This document shows, one piece after another, positions 28,526-37,506 of a stretch of DNA of 64,000 nucleotides; position 1 is the first letter of the stretch, and each line of letters starts with the position of its first letter. Source of the stretch: Rhizobium vallis (GTDB lineage Bacteria; Pseudomonadota; Alphaproteobacteria; Rhizobiales; Rhizobiaceae); the NCBI RefSeq assembly GCF_003985155.1, contig NZ_ML133687.1, positions 868,001 through 932,000 on the forward strand, read 5' to 3'. A model generated the notes under the pieces. That model saw only the letters and a program-made list of their open reading frames with translations. It searched no databases and was not told the DNA's origin. Made by a program: the position numbers and the translations under genes.

Positions 28526-28765
28526 TCCACTCTCCCAAGATGCATAAGCAAAAAAATACCGCCACCGGCGGGCCGGGGCGTTTCTCATCTTGGACATTTG
28601 GGAGACGAAAACGGCCAGGCCAGCTTTTGGCTAGCGAATAATGTTCCGGCAGTTAATGCAGATAACCGTTTTCATGACGCGTTTTATGGCTTGGGATCGG
28701 AGTTTGGTCAAGGAGAATAAAGCGATCCGAAGCAGCGAATTAGCTCCGGTGACACAGTCAAGACT

Positions 28766-29182
28766 TCATCGGTTGTTCAGGTCTTGGCTCTCCGAGAAAA
28801 CCGGTTGAGAGCGCAATTTTTGAGTAAAGCCGGTTGATGAAAAAGAGATAACACCTTTATCCAACTCAACCTCATAATTCCAGACGAACAGTTTGCCGCT
28901 TGGAGTAGGGCGCACTTTTTTCCGCGTAATGTCCGATATGATCGTTGGAAAAGTGTTTTCAGGCTGGATCGAGATCTTGAAATCGGAGACGTGGTGAAAC
29001 GTGAGGTCGCATTCGGAGACCCAAAAGCCGACGAAACGCTCTTCTCGTCTTTCCAATTTGAAAATGTAATCGATATCGATTTTGAATTCGAAATTCTCGG
29101 TGGGAAGCGAAATTGAATAGAGACGGCAATCATGCCAGCCCATCACATCAAAATCGGCGTCTGCCCAAACTTCCTTTTCCAC
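28766..29182 (-). CDS. Hypothetical protein, AT-richer than neighbours
   Basis: About 138 residues if begun at GTG 29182, just after the SDR stop; other starts (TTG 29212, ATG 29143) are possible and none has a strong ribosome binding site. The sequence has DVMGWHDCRLYSISLP near the N-terminus followed by alternating hydrophobic/polar segments that suggest an all-beta fold. Base and codon use are visibly more AT-rich than in the flanking genes, a sign of recent acquisition. No family is recognised. Confidence 0.55.
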   Translation of the reverse strand: MEKEVWADADFDVMGWHDCRLYSISLPTENFEFKIDIDYIFKLERREERFVGFWVSECDLTFHHVSDFKISIQPENTFPTIISDITRKKVRPTPSGKLFVWNYEVELDKGVISFSSTGFTQKLRSQPVFSESQDLNNR

Positions 29183-29189
29183 CAAGGCA

Positions 29190-29930
29190 TCATCCCGGCA
29201 GCCGGTAATCAACCAGCTTGTTTTCGCGCACGACGAACAACTTGCCCGTCTCGGTCACACCGGGCCCGAGAAAGGGCAGGATCGCCTTCGCGACCTCGGA
29301 AGGATGCGGCAGGCTCATCGGATCTTCGCCGGGAACCGCCTGCGCGCGCATGGCCGTACGCGTGGCGCCCGGATCGACGCTCGTGATGCGCAGCGGCGTC
29401 GATTGCGTCTCGCCGGCCCAAGTGCGTGCCAGCGCCTCGACGGCGGCCTTGGAGGCGGAATAGGCGCCCCAGAAGGGACGGCACTTGTGAGCCGCGCCCG
29501 AGGACATGATGACGGCGCGGCCGGCATCCGAGCGTGTCAGCAGCGGGTCGACCGAACGGATCAGCCGCCATGTCGCGGTGACGTTGATGTTCATGACCTT
29601 TTCGAAGACTTTCGCTTCGATATGGCCGATCGGGGAGATGACGCCGAGCACGCCGGCATTGGCGACGAGGATGTCGAGCTTGCCCCAGCGCTCGAAGATC
29701 GAGCCGCCGAGCGCATCGATCGCATTCATGTCGGCGAGATCGAACGGGACAAGCGTGGCAGAGCCGCCGACGGCCTTGATGGCATCATCGAGGTCTTCCA
29801 GGCCGCCGACGGTGCGGGCGCAGGCAATCACATGCGCGCCGGCCTTGGCGAGTTCGAGGGCCGTGAAATAGCCGATGCCGCGCGATGCGCCGGTGACCAG
29901 CGCGATCTTGCCTTCAAGATTGATGTTCAT
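29190..29930 (-). CDS. Short-chain dehydrogenase/reductase
   Basis: A 246-residue classical SDR from ATG 29930, after GGGGCAG. The cofactor motif TGASRGIG (about 14-21), NAG (VANAGVLG), catalytic Ser (VIMSSGAA) and YSASK are present. The arginine after the second strand (CARTVGG) hints at NADPH. The substrate is unknown. It follows purF on the same strand but behind a terminator. Confidence 0.9.
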   Translation of the reverse strand: MNINLEGKIALVTGASRGIGYFTALELAKAGAHVIACARTVGGLEDLDDAIKAVGGSATLVPFDLADMNAIDALGGSIFERWGKLDILVANAGVLGVISPIGHIEAKVFEKVMNINVTATWRLIRSVDPLLTRSDAGRAVIMSSGAAHKCRPFWGAYSASKAAVEALARTWAGETQSTPLRITSVDPGATRTAMRAQAVPGEDPMSLPHPSEVAKAILPFLGPGVTETGKLFVVRENKLVDYRLPG

Positions 29931-29954
29931 CTGCCCCGGTCCCGGATGTGCTTG

Positions 29955-29983
29955 AAAAGGTAAGGGGCGCAATAAGCGCCCCT
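29955..29983 (-). terminator. Rho-independent terminator after purF
   Basis: Stem AGGGGCGC / GCGCCCCT (29963-29983 incl. the 8-bp arms) with a 5-nt loop; on the minus strand it runs into TACCTTTTC. It lies 27 nt past the purF stop and separates it from the SDR gene. Confidence 0.65.
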
Positions 29984-30009
29984 GATAGGAAAGTCAAAGT
30001 GGAAGCGGC

Positions 30010-31500
30010 TCAGCCGTTGCTGGCAAGCATGGAAATCTTGTTGCCCATGGACTCGCCGTTTTTGTCGAGCAGGCGGGTCGGATAGTCACCGGTGAAATAG
30101 TGGTCGGTGAACTGCGGACGGGCCGGATTGCGGTCCTCGCCGCCGACGGCGCGGTAGAGGCCGTTGATCGATAGGAACGCCAGCGAATCCGCGCCGATAT
30201 ATTTGGCCATGGCTTCGACATCGGCATACTGATTTGCGAGCAGCTTGTCGGCATCGGGCGTATCGATGCCGTAGAAGTCAGGGAAGAAGATCATTGGGCT
30301 GGCGACACGGATGTGTACTTCCTTGGCACCGGCCTCGCGGATCATCTGCACAATCTTGAGAGAGGTCGTGCCGCGCACGATGGAATCGTCGACCAGCACC
30401 ACGCGTTTGCCTTCGATCATCGCCCGGTTGGCGGAGTGCTTCAACTTCACGCCGAAGGCGCGGATCTGCTGCGTCGGCTCGATGAAGGTGCGGCCGACAT
30501 AGTGGTTGCGGATGATGCCGTACTCGAAGGGAATGCCGCTTTCCTGTGCGTAGCCGAGAGCCGCGGGCGTGCCGCCATCCGGCACCGGCACGACCACGTC
30601 GGCGTCGACGGGCGATTCCTTGGCAAGGTTCATGCCCATGCTCTTGCGCGTCGTATAGACGTTGCGGCCGCCGACGACCGAATCCGGCCGGGCGAAATAG
30701 ACATATTCGAACAGGCAGAGGCGCTCCGGCTGCGGCTTGCTCGGCTTGCGCGCGTCGATGCTGATCGAGCCGTCGGGCTGGATTTCGCAGATGACGACTT
30801 CGCCGTTTTCCACATCGCGGATGAACTTGGCGCCGATGATATCGAGCGCGCAAGTTTCCGAGCAGAAGATCGGCTTGCCGTCGAGTTCGCCCATGACGAG
30901 CGGGCGGATGCCTGTGGGGTCACGCGCGGCAATCAGCTTGGTGCGCGTCATCGCGAGCATCGAATAGCCGCCTTCCATCTGGCGGATGGCGTCGATGAAG
31001 CGATCGGAGGTAGAAGCATGGCGGGAACGGGCGATGAGGTGGAGGACCACTTCGGTATCGGAGGTCGACTGACAGATGGCGCCGGTCGCGATGATCTGGC
31101 GGCGCAGCGTCAGGCCGTTGGTGAAGTTGCCGTTGTGGGCAATGGCGATGCCGCCTTCCTCAAGTTCGGCAAAGAGCGGCTGAACGTTGCGCATCGCCAC
31201 TTCGCCTGTCGTCGAGTAGCGCGTATGGCCGATCGACATGCTGCCGGGCAGGCGGGCGAGGGTCATCGGATTGGTATAGTGGTCGCCGACAAGGCCCATA
31301 TGGCGCTCTTGATAGAAGCGCTTACCGTCGAAGGAGACAATGCCCGCCGCTTCCTGCCCGCGATGCTGCAGGGCATGCAGGCCAAGCGCCGTCAGGGCCG
31401 CGGCATCAGGGTGTCCCAGAATTCCGAAAACACCGCATTCTTCATGCAGCGTATCTCCGTCGAGCGGATCGTCGGTCGGGATGGCATGGGACTGGTTCAT
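30010..31500 (-). CDS. purF: Amidophosphoribosyltransferase
   Basis: A 496-residue enzyme for the first committed step of purine synthesis, making phosphoribosylamine from PRPP and glutamine. A 21-residue propeptide precedes the catalytic Cys22 (EECGVFGI). The glutaminase domain shows HTRYSTTG and AHNGNFTN; the PRPP site is VVLVDDSIVRGTT. Cysteines that may bind an iron-sulfur cluster are present but not decisive. It lies 150 nt after cvpA, the classic cvpA-purF pairing. Confidence 0.96.
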   Translation of the reverse strand: MNQSHAIPTDDPLDGDTLHEECGVFGILGHPDAAALTALGLHALQHRGQEAAGIVSFDGKRFYQERHMGLVGDHYTNPMTLARLPGSMSIGHTRYSTTGEVAMRNVQPLFAELEEGGIAIAHNGNFTNGLTLRRQIIATGAICQSTSDTEVVLHLIARSRHASTSDRFIDAIRQMEGGYSMLAMTRTKLIAARDPTGIRPLVMGELDGKPIFCSETCALDIIGAKFIRDVENGEVVICEIQPDGSISIDARKPSKPQPERLCLFEYVYFARPDSVVGGRNVYTTRKSMGMNLAKESPVDADVVVPVPDGGTPAALGYAQESGIPFEYGIIRNHYVGRTFIEPTQQIRAFGVKLKHSANRAMIEGKRVVLVDDSIVRGTTSLKIVQMIREAGAKEVHIRVASPMIFFPDFYGIDTPDADKLLANQYADVEAMAKYIGADSLAFLSINGLYRAVGGEDRNPARPQFTDHYFTGDYPTRLLDKNGESMGNKISMLASNG

Positions 31501-31650
31501 TTCTGCGGGCCTCTGCTCTCACAAGAATGGATCGGCATTTCCAGAAATAACTGAAGCCCGGCAGAGCTGGAATGCCCGGCCGGACCCCTCATTTCACGTC
31601 CCGCTCAAATGGCAATTGCCTCAAGGCGGGTCAAGCTCTTGAACACTGTG

Positions 31651-32268
31651 TCAATTCGCCGGCTGCTGTGCAGGCGCAGTCGGTGCGTCTTCCGCCGGAG
31701 CCTGGTCGCCCGTCGGCGGATTGGTACCTTCAGCGCCCTGTGCCGGCGGCTGAAGCTTATCACGGATGCTCGCCGGTATCATCTGGGCAAATTGTTCCGG
31801 CAGAACCGATTTCAGCTTCACGACCATCGAATCCAGGAAGGGTTTCGACTTCGCGTTGTTGACCCAGGCGGGACGGTGGTCGACATCGACCAGCCAGTTC
31901 CAGAAGGCGACGGCAACGACCAGCAGCAGCACGCCGCGCGCTGCCCCGAACAGGAAGCCGAGCGTGCGATCGAGCGCGCCAACGCGGCTGTCGATGATGA
32001 AATCGGCGATCTTCATGGTGATGAAGGAGATGACGATGAGCGCGATCAGGAAGACGACCGCTGCCGAACCGACGATCGCGATGCGGTCGTCATCGGTGTA
32101 TTTCTTCGCGTAGGGCAGCAGGTACGGATAGAGGTAATAGGCAGCCGCCGCCGAACCGCCCCAGCTTGCGATCGAGAGGATCTCGCGCGAGAAGCCGCGG
32201 ACCATCGCCAGCACGGCGGAGAAGAGCACGACGCCGATGACAATACCGTCGAAAATCGTAATGGGCAT
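31651..32268 (-). CDS. cvpA: CvpA family membrane protein
   Basis: A 205-residue protein with four hydrophobic helices (FDGIVIGVVLFSAVLAMVRGF, LSIASWGGSAAAAYYLYPYL, IVGSAAVVFLIALIVISFITM, LGFLFGAARGVLLLVVAVAFW) and a Pro/Ala/Thr-rich cytoplasmic tail. The CvpA family is linked to colicin V production and, more broadly, envelope stress. Its location between radA and purF matches the alphaproteobacterial order. Confidence 0.92.
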   Translation of the reverse strand: MPITIFDGIVIGVVLFSAVLAMVRGFSREILSIASWGGSAAAAYYLYPYLLPYAKKYTDDDRIAIVGSAAVVFLIALIVISFITMKIADFIIDSRVGALDRTLGFLFGAARGVLLLVVAVAFWNWLVDVDHRPAWVNNAKSKPFLDSMVVKLKSVLPEQFAQMIPASIRDKLQPPAQGAEGTNPPTGDQAPAEDAPTAPAQQPAN

Positions 32269-32358
32269 GTAATTTCAACTCCAGGACTGCCGCTTGGCGG
32301 CCGTGTCGTGCCTTATCGTGTGCCTCCTATATCATCACCAATCTTGGCAATGAAAGGA

Positions 32359-33759
32359 TCAAACCTCGTCTTCCACACGCAGCGCTCCCTTCGACCCGGC
32401 GATGCGCGCGACCAGATCCGGCAGGCTTTCGACCTCGCTCCAGCGTCCGCCTGAGCCCTTCGGCAGTTCGGCGGAGGCAGATGGAAGCAGCGCTGCCGAA
32501 AACCCCAGCTTCTCGGCTTCCTTGAGGCGCTGGGCGGTGTGCGCAACCGGCCGGATGGCGCCCGACAGGCTGACTTCGCCGAAATAGACGCAATCGGCAG
32601 GAAGGGCAATACCGGCAAGCGAGGAAACGAGCGCTGAAGCGACGGCGAGATCGGCCGCCGGTTCGGAGATGCGATAACCGCCGGCGATATTGAGATAGAC
32701 GTCGTGCTGGCCGAGCCTGACGCCGCAATGGGCTTCCAGCACCGCCAGGATCATCGACAACCGGGCAGAATCCCAACCGACCACGGCGCGCCGCGGTGTG
32801 CCGAGCGAGGTCGGCGCCACCAGCGCCTGTACTTCGACGAGCACGGGACGCGTACCCTCCATGCCGGCAAAGACCGCGGCACCCGGCGATTTCTCGTTGC
32901 GCTCGCCGAGGAAGAGTTCCGAGGGGTTGGCGACTTCGCGCAAGCCCTTGTCGGACATTTCGAAGACGCCGATCTCGTCGGTCGGGCCGAAACGGTTCTT
33001 GACGGTGCGCAGGATGCGGTAGTGATGGCCGCGATCACCCTCGAAATAGAGCACGGCGTCGACCATGTGCTCGACGACGCGCGGGCCGGCAATCTGCCCG
33101 TCCTTGGTCACGTGGCCAACGAGAACCATGGCGGCGCCGGTCTGCTTGGCGAAACGGATCATCGACTGCACGCCGGTGCGCACTTGCGTCACCGTTCCCG
33201 GCGCGGATTCGGCAAGTTCGCTCCATAAGGTCTGAATGGAATCGATGATGACGAGGTCCGGCCGCTTGCCTTCAGCGAGCGTCGCCAGAATATCCTCGAC
33301 ATTGGTTTCGGCCGCCAGCATCACGTCGGTATCGGCCGCGGCAAGGCGCTGCGCCCGCAGCCGAACCTGGGCAACGGCTTCTTCGCCGGAGACGTAGATG
33401 ATCTTATGGCCGCGCCGCGCAAGGGCGGCGGCAGCCTGCATCAGCAGCGTTGATTTGCCGATGCCGGGATCGCCGCCGATCAGCACTGCCGATCCACGCA
33501 CGAAGCCGCCGCCGAGCGCCCGGTCGAGTTCCGACATGGCGGTGTGGATGCGCGGCGCCTCCTCGATTTCGCCCGACAGCGCCGTCAGCGCCACCGGCCG
33601 GCCCTTCTTCGGCGTCTTGCCTGGGCCGGAGCCGATCCCACCCATCGGGTCTTCCTCGACGATGGTGTTCCATTCGCCGCAGTTCTCGCATTTTCCGGCC
33701 CAGCGGTTATGAACCGTGCCGCAATTCTGGCAGATGAATTGTGTCCTCGCCTTCGCCAT
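32359..33759 (-). CDS. radA: DNA repair protein RadA
   Basis: A 466-residue recombination factor; ATG 33759 follows GAAAGAG. Order: C4 zinc finger (CQNC, CENC; residues 10-27), RecA-like ATPase with Walker A GGDPGIGKST (about 95-104), the RadA KNRFG motif (VKNRFGPTDEIGVFEM) and a Lon-like C-terminal domain (LNIAGGYRISEPAADLAVASAL). It drives branch migration in recombination repair. Confidence 0.95.
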   Translation of the reverse strand: MAKARTQFICQNCGTVHNRWAGKCENCGEWNTIVEEDPMGGIGSGPGKTPKKGRPVALTALSGEIEEAPRIHTAMSELDRALGGGFVRGSAVLIGGDPGIGKSTLLMQAAAALARRGHKIIYVSGEEAVAQVRLRAQRLAAADTDVMLAAETNVEDILATLAEGKRPDLVIIDSIQTLWSELAESAPGTVTQVRTGVQSMIRFAKQTGAAMVLVGHVTKDGQIAGPRVVEHMVDAVLYFEGDRGHHYRILRTVKNRFGPTDEIGVFEMSDKGLREVANPSELFLGERNEKSPGAAVFAGMEGTRPVLVEVQALVAPTSLGTPRRAVVGWDSARLSMILAVLEAHCGVRLGQHDVYLNIAGGYRISEPAADLAVASALVSSLAGIALPADCVYFGEVSLSGAIRPVAHTAQRLKEAEKLGFSAALLPSASAELPKGSGGRWSEVESLPDLVARIAGSKGALRVEDEV

Positions 33760-33923
33760 CAATTACTCTTTCAGTCCGGGTTCCCGAGGCAAGCAGATAC
33801 CCCGCTTCATCGAATCATTGTCGTGCTTGAGATAATGGCTATCGCGACGGATCAAAACTAATGATTTCCCCATCAGCGCGCCCGTGCCTATCTTTTGCCT
33901 CTGCACATCCGGAACGGTGGAAG

Positions 33924-34559
33924 ATGTTCGATTATTCGCTCGCGCACTGGCTTGCATTTCTGTCTGCGGCGGTTTTGCTTAACCTCTCGCCCGGCCCCGA
34001 TATCGCGTTCATCCTCGGTCACACGATGAAAAGCGGAAAACGTGCCGGTTTTTCCGCACTGTTCGGCGTCTGGTCCGGCGCGTGCCTGCATGTGCTGATG
34101 GCGGCACTCGGCCTTTCCGCCGTGCTTGCCGCTTCTGCCGTCGCCTTCTCCACGGTCAAATGGATCGGCGCCGCCTATCTCGTCTGGCTCGGCATCCAGG
34201 CATTGCGCGCCAGCGGCGGGAATGGCCTGATAAAGGCTGCGGGTGAAGAAATGCCGGTCGTAAGGATCTACCGGCAAGGAATTCTGGTGTCGCTACTCAA
34301 TCCGAAGGTGGCGATATTCTTCCTGGCCTTCCTGCCGCAATTCGTCGTCGAAAGAGCAGGGCCGGCATGGGGCCAGCTGATGCTGCATGGCGGGCTCATC
34401 ATCGTTGTCGCCGCCTTCATCGAACCGCCGCTCGTCCTTCTCGGAGGGCGCCTTGCCGATGCACTCAGGCACAATCAAAAAGTCGGGTTATGGCTCGACC
34501 GCGGCCTCGGCGCGCTTTTCGTCGCGCTCGGTATCCGGCTTGCACTCAGCAGCCGCTGA
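33924..34559 (+). CDS. LysE-family amino acid exporter
   Basis: A 211-residue membrane protein; ATG 33924 follows GGTGGA. RhtB/LysE features are LLNLSPGPDIAFILGHTMKSGKRAG at the start, WIGAAYLVWLGIQALRA and SLLNPKVAIFFLAFLPQFV. It exports an amino acid or derivative. It sits opposite in strand within the conserved radA-alr order and converges on alr with only 9 nt between stop codons; export of an amino acid next to alanine racemase is suggestive only. Confidence 0.9.
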   Translation: MFDYSLAHWLAFLSAAVLLNLSPGPDIAFILGHTMKSGKRAGFSALFGVWSGACLHVLMAALGLSAVLAASAVAFSTVKWIGAAYLVWLGIQALRASGGNGLIKAAGEEMPVVRIYRQGILVSLLNPKVAIFFLAFLPQFVVERAGPAWGQLMLHGGLIIVVAAFIEPPLVLLGGRLADALRHNQKVGLWLDRGLGALFVALGIRLALSSR

Positions 34560-34581
34560 GAAGCGCGCTTATTCCTCAGCG
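34554..34581. terminator. Symmetric hairpin embracing the stops of lysE-type gene and alr
   Basis: CGCTGAG / CTCAGCG arms of 7 bp flank a 14-nt loop that contains the palindrome AAGCGCGCTT. The TGA of the exporter is in the left arm and the alr stop in the loop. A shared bidirectional terminator is possible, but no T-run is present. Confidence 0.4.
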
Positions 34582-35732
34582 ACATAGCGTCGCTCATGAC
34601 GAAGCCCCATGCTGGTCAGGATCTCGTATCCGATCGTGCCCGCTGCCCGCGCCACGTCGTCCACGGGCACGTTCTTTCCGAACAGCTCGACATAATCCCC
34701 GGCGCGCACCGCATTCTCAGGCAGGTCGGTGATATCGAAAATCGTCAGGTCCATGGTGATCCGGCCCGCGATCGGCACTTTTTGCCCGGCGATGAAGCCT
34801 TGCCCGCCTTGCGGCACTGCCTGGCGCAGCGGCACGCCGCCGCTCGACTGGCTGCGCATGTAACCGTCGGCATACCCGGCAGAGGCGATCGCCAGCCGGC
34901 TCTCACGGCGAAGCTGCAGCGCCCGCCCGTAGCCGACCGTCTCGCCGGCCTGGACGGTGCGCACCTGGATGATGCGTGCTTCGGCGGTTGCGACCGGCCG
35001 CATCGGGTTCGCTAGGTCATTGACCGCCTCGCCGCCATAAAGCGCGATGCCGGGACGGGTCAGGTCGAAGTGATAATCCTCGCCGAGAAAGATGCCGGCC
35101 GAGGCGGCAAGACTTGCATCGATGCCTTCATAGGCGGCGCTAACCCTGCGGAATGATTCGAGCTGCCGCTTGTTCATCGTATGAGCAGGATCGTCGCCGC
35201 AGGCGAGGTGGCTCATGACGAGCACAGGCGCAAAACTCGCCGGCCGCGAGACGTCGTCGGCAAGCGCGATCGCATCGTTCATGCCGAGCCCCAGCCGGTT
35301 GAAGCCGGTATCGACATGCAGCGCGCAAGGGTAATCACCATAATCGGCAAGCACTGCCATCCAGAAGGCGAGCTGTTCGTCAGAGGAAATCACCGGCACC
35401 AGGTCGTTCTCGAAGAAGCGCCGCTCGGTGCCGGGCCATATGCCTGAGAGCACGAAGATACGCGCTTCGGGCGCGTAGAGGCGAAGTGTTACACCCTCGT
35501 CGACTGTCGCGACGAAGAAATCGCGGGCACCTGCCATATAAAGCGCTTCGCCGGCATCCTCGATTCCCATGCCGTAAGCATCCGCCTTGACGACTGCCGA
35601 GGCGCGCGCAGCACCGGAGCGGCGCGCCATGTCGCGCCAGTTCTCGGTCAGTGCCGTCAGGTCGACGGTCAGCCGCAGACCTGCGGAAGCGAAAAGGTCG
35701 TCGTCTTCGAAGGGGATGGGAAAATCTGTCAT
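34569..35732 (-). CDS. alr: Alanine racemase
   Basis: A 387-residue PLP enzyme giving D-alanine for peptidoglycan. ATG 35732 was chosen; the frame extends to a TTG at 35759. The PLP lysine is in AVVKADAYGMG, and the catalytic Tyr region near the C-terminus is AGRITMDLTIFDI with DYVELFG. Other motifs: HVDTGFNRLGL, TRPGIALYGG. Part of the conserved dnaB-alr-radA order, here split by inserted exporters. Confidence 0.95.
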   Translation of the reverse strand: MTDFPIPFEDDDLFASAGLRLTVDLTALTENWRDMARRSGAARASAVVKADAYGMGIEDAGEALYMAGARDFFVATVDEGVTLRLYAPEARIFVLSGIWPGTERRFFENDLVPVISSDEQLAFWMAVLADYGDYPCALHVDTGFNRLGLGMNDAIALADDVSRPASFAPVLVMSHLACGDDPAHTMNKRQLESFRRVSAAYEGIDASLAASAGIFLGEDYHFDLTRPGIALYGGEAVNDLANPMRPVATAEARIIQVRTVQAGETVGYGRALQLRRESRLAIASAGYADGYMRSQSSGGVPLRQAVPQGGQGFIAGQKVPIAGRITMDLTIFDITDLPENAVRAGDYVELFGKNVPVDDVARAAGTIGYEILTSMGLRHERRYVAEE

Positions 35733-35826
35733 GAATCGCCATGCATAAAGAGAAGCCAAGTCACTTCAGACACTTTAGAGAGCATTATGGCAAAGAGAAA
35801 GTGCAGTACGTTCTTCCCCTTGGCGG

Positions 35827-35846
35827 TGATCACTTTTGTTCAAGAC
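35827..35846 (+). promoter_or_regulatory. Candidate AraC-regulator site, copy 1
   Basis: TGATCACTTTTGTTCAAGAC ends 30 nt before the AraC regulator start. It matches the site at 36732-36751 in 18 of 20 positions. Upstream of both the regulator and its neighbouring exporter operon, it is a good candidate operator. Confidence 0.5.
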
Positions 35847-35876
35847 GCGAGCTGGCTGTCGCGCTAATCTGGACGG

Positions 35877-36734
35877 ATGCAAAATGTTTCGCAAAAAGAA
35901 GCGGCGGAAGCCATGCCGCTTGCCAAGGTGGAATCGGCCCGCTTCTGGCGCGACAGCCGCTTCCTCGGCATGGAGTGCCTGAGCGCCAGCTTCCTGACGC
36001 ATGAATATGCGCCACATGCCCACGACACATTCAGCATCGGCGCGATCGAAAGCGGCACCCAGATCGCCACGCTGGGCGGCAGGCGGGAGGAGACCGGCCC
36101 GGGCGACCTTTACCTGATCGATCCCGGCGTCATTCACGACGGCGCTCCCGGCGGTGAGGGCTATCGCTACCGCATGATCTATCCGGATACGCAGCTGTTC
36201 ATCGACATTCTGGAGGATGTAACGGGCAAGGCCTTCCACGCGACGCCCTCTTTCTCCAAGGCGCTTCCGCGCGATCCGCAGCTCGCGAAAGCCTTTCATG
36301 CCGCGCACCGCGTGCTCGAAAGCGGTGCGGGCGCGCTGGAATCGGATGAAAACATGTTCTCGGTGCTTGCCGCGATTTTCGCGCGTTACGGCAGCACGAT
36401 CGTCCTGCCGGTCGATACGCAGGAACGCAACGCCGTTGCCCGAGCCCGCGAATATCTCATCGAGAATTTTGCCAGCGATGTCGGCTTGGAGGAACTGGCG
36501 GGCGTGGCGAGGCTGAGCCGCGCGCATCTGATCCGTGCTTTCCGAAGAGAATATCACATCACGCCGCACGCCTTCCTGACGGACCGGCGAATCCAGATGG
36601 CCCGCCGGTTGTTGCGGGAAGGCCGCATGTCGGCCGATGTCGCCCTCGAATGCGGTTTTGCCGATCAGGCGCATTTCACCCGCCACTTCAAGGCACGCAC
36701 CGGCGTCACCCCCGGCCAGTTCCGCAACGGCTGA
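35877..36734 (+). CDS. AraC-family transcriptional regulator
   Basis: A 285-residue regulator starting at ATG 35877. An N-terminal AraC_binding cupin (EYAPHAHDTFSIGAIESG... GPGDLYLIDPGVIHDG) precedes a C-terminal double HTH (DVGLEELAGVARLSRAHLIRAFRREYHITPHAFLTDRRIQMARRLL and DVALECGFADQAHFTRHFKARTGVTPGQFR). It is upstream of azlCD on the same strand, and a near-identical 20-bp sequence precedes both, so it probably responds to an exported amino acid and controls azlCD and itself. Confidence 0.93.
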   Translation: MQNVSQKEAAEAMPLAKVESARFWRDSRFLGMECLSASFLTHEYAPHAHDTFSIGAIESGTQIATLGGRREETGPGDLYLIDPGVIHDGAPGGEGYRYRMIYPDTQLFIDILEDVTGKAFHATPSFSKALPRDPQLAKAFHAAHRVLESGAGALESDENMFSVLAAIFARYGSTIVLPVDTQERNAVARAREYLIENFASDVGLEELAGVARLSRAHLIRAFRREYHITPHAFLTDRRIQMARRLLREGRMSADVALECGFADQAHFTRHFKARTGVTPGQFRNG

Positions 36735-36751
36735 TCACTTTCGTTCAATAC
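36732..36751 (+). promoter_or_regulatory. Candidate AraC-regulator site, copy 2
   Basis: TGATCACTTTCGTTCAATAC overlaps the TGA stop of the AraC gene and ends 50 nt before azlC. It is the second copy of the sequence at 35827-35846. Confidence 0.5.
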
Positions 36752-36801
36752 AGCCCTTGCAGGCTCGGCTACCTCTCAGCGATCTTGATGAGGAGGTTGC
36801 C

Positions 36802-37506
36802 ATGTTGCAGCAAAGCCGGCCGGCCGGCGAATTTTTTGCCGGAATGCGCGCCATTTTTCCGCTGATCGTCGCCGTTTTCCCGATCGGCCTCGTCTTCGGT
36901 GCCGTCTCGGCCACGAAGGGGCTATCGGCTCTGGAAACGACGCTGATGAGTGCGCTTGTCTTTGCCGGCGGCTCGCAGTTCGTGGCGATGGATATCTGGA
37001 CGCATCCGACAAGCTGGATCGGCATCGGCTTTGCCGCATTGCTCGTCAATATCCGCCACGTGCTGATGAGCGCCTCGATCGGCACGAAGATGCAGTCCTT
37101 TTCCTGCATCAAACGCTATGTCGCTATGCTGTTCCTTGCCGACGAGCTCTGGGCGATGGCGGAATTTCGTGCCGGCAGCACACGGCTCACACCCGCTTGG
37201 TATGCCGGCATCGTCGCGCCTTTCTATCTCACCTGGGTCGGATCGTCGCTCGCCGGTGCGCTGCTCGGCGCCTTTCTTGGCGATCCCTCGCTGATCGGGC
37301 TCGATTTCGCTTTTCCGGCCGTCTTCGTCGTGCTGGTCATGGGTTTCTGGAAAGGCCCGGAAACCGGCGCCGTGCTTGCCGCAAGCGCAATTGCGGCCGT
37401 CGCGGTTCACCACTTCGTACCTGGGGTCTGGTATATCGCTGCTGGCGCACTGGCCGGGCTGGCGACGGCGCTCTGGAAAGTCAGGACGAAGGAGCAGGCG
37501 GCATGA
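36802..37506 (+). CDS. azlC: Branched-chain amino acid exporter subunit AzlC
   Basis: A 234-residue membrane protein; ATG 36802 follows AGGAGG. AzlC features: FFAGMRAIFPLIVAVFPIGLVFGAVS, LMSALVFAGGSQFVAMD, NIRHVLMSASI and a final hydrophobic pair. With AzlD it exports branched-chain or related amino acids. Its stop overlaps the azlD start (ATGA). Confidence 0.93.
   Translation: MLQQSRPAGEFFAGMRAIFPLIVAVFPIGLVFGAVSATKGLSALETTLMSALVFAGGSQFVAMDIWTHPTSWIGIGFAALLVNIRHVLMSASIGTKMQSFSCIKRYVAMLFLADELWAMAEFRAGSTRLTPAWYAGIVAPFYLTWVGSSLAGALLGAFLGDPSLIGLDFAFPAVFVVLVMGFWKGPETGAVLAASAIAAVAVHHFVPGVWYIAAGALAGLATALWKVRTKEQAA

Noticed and set aside
35775..36686. 303-codon minus-strand ORF over the AraC gene
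   Set aside because: The plus strand encodes a full AraC regulator; the antisense frame has no motif or ribosome binding site.
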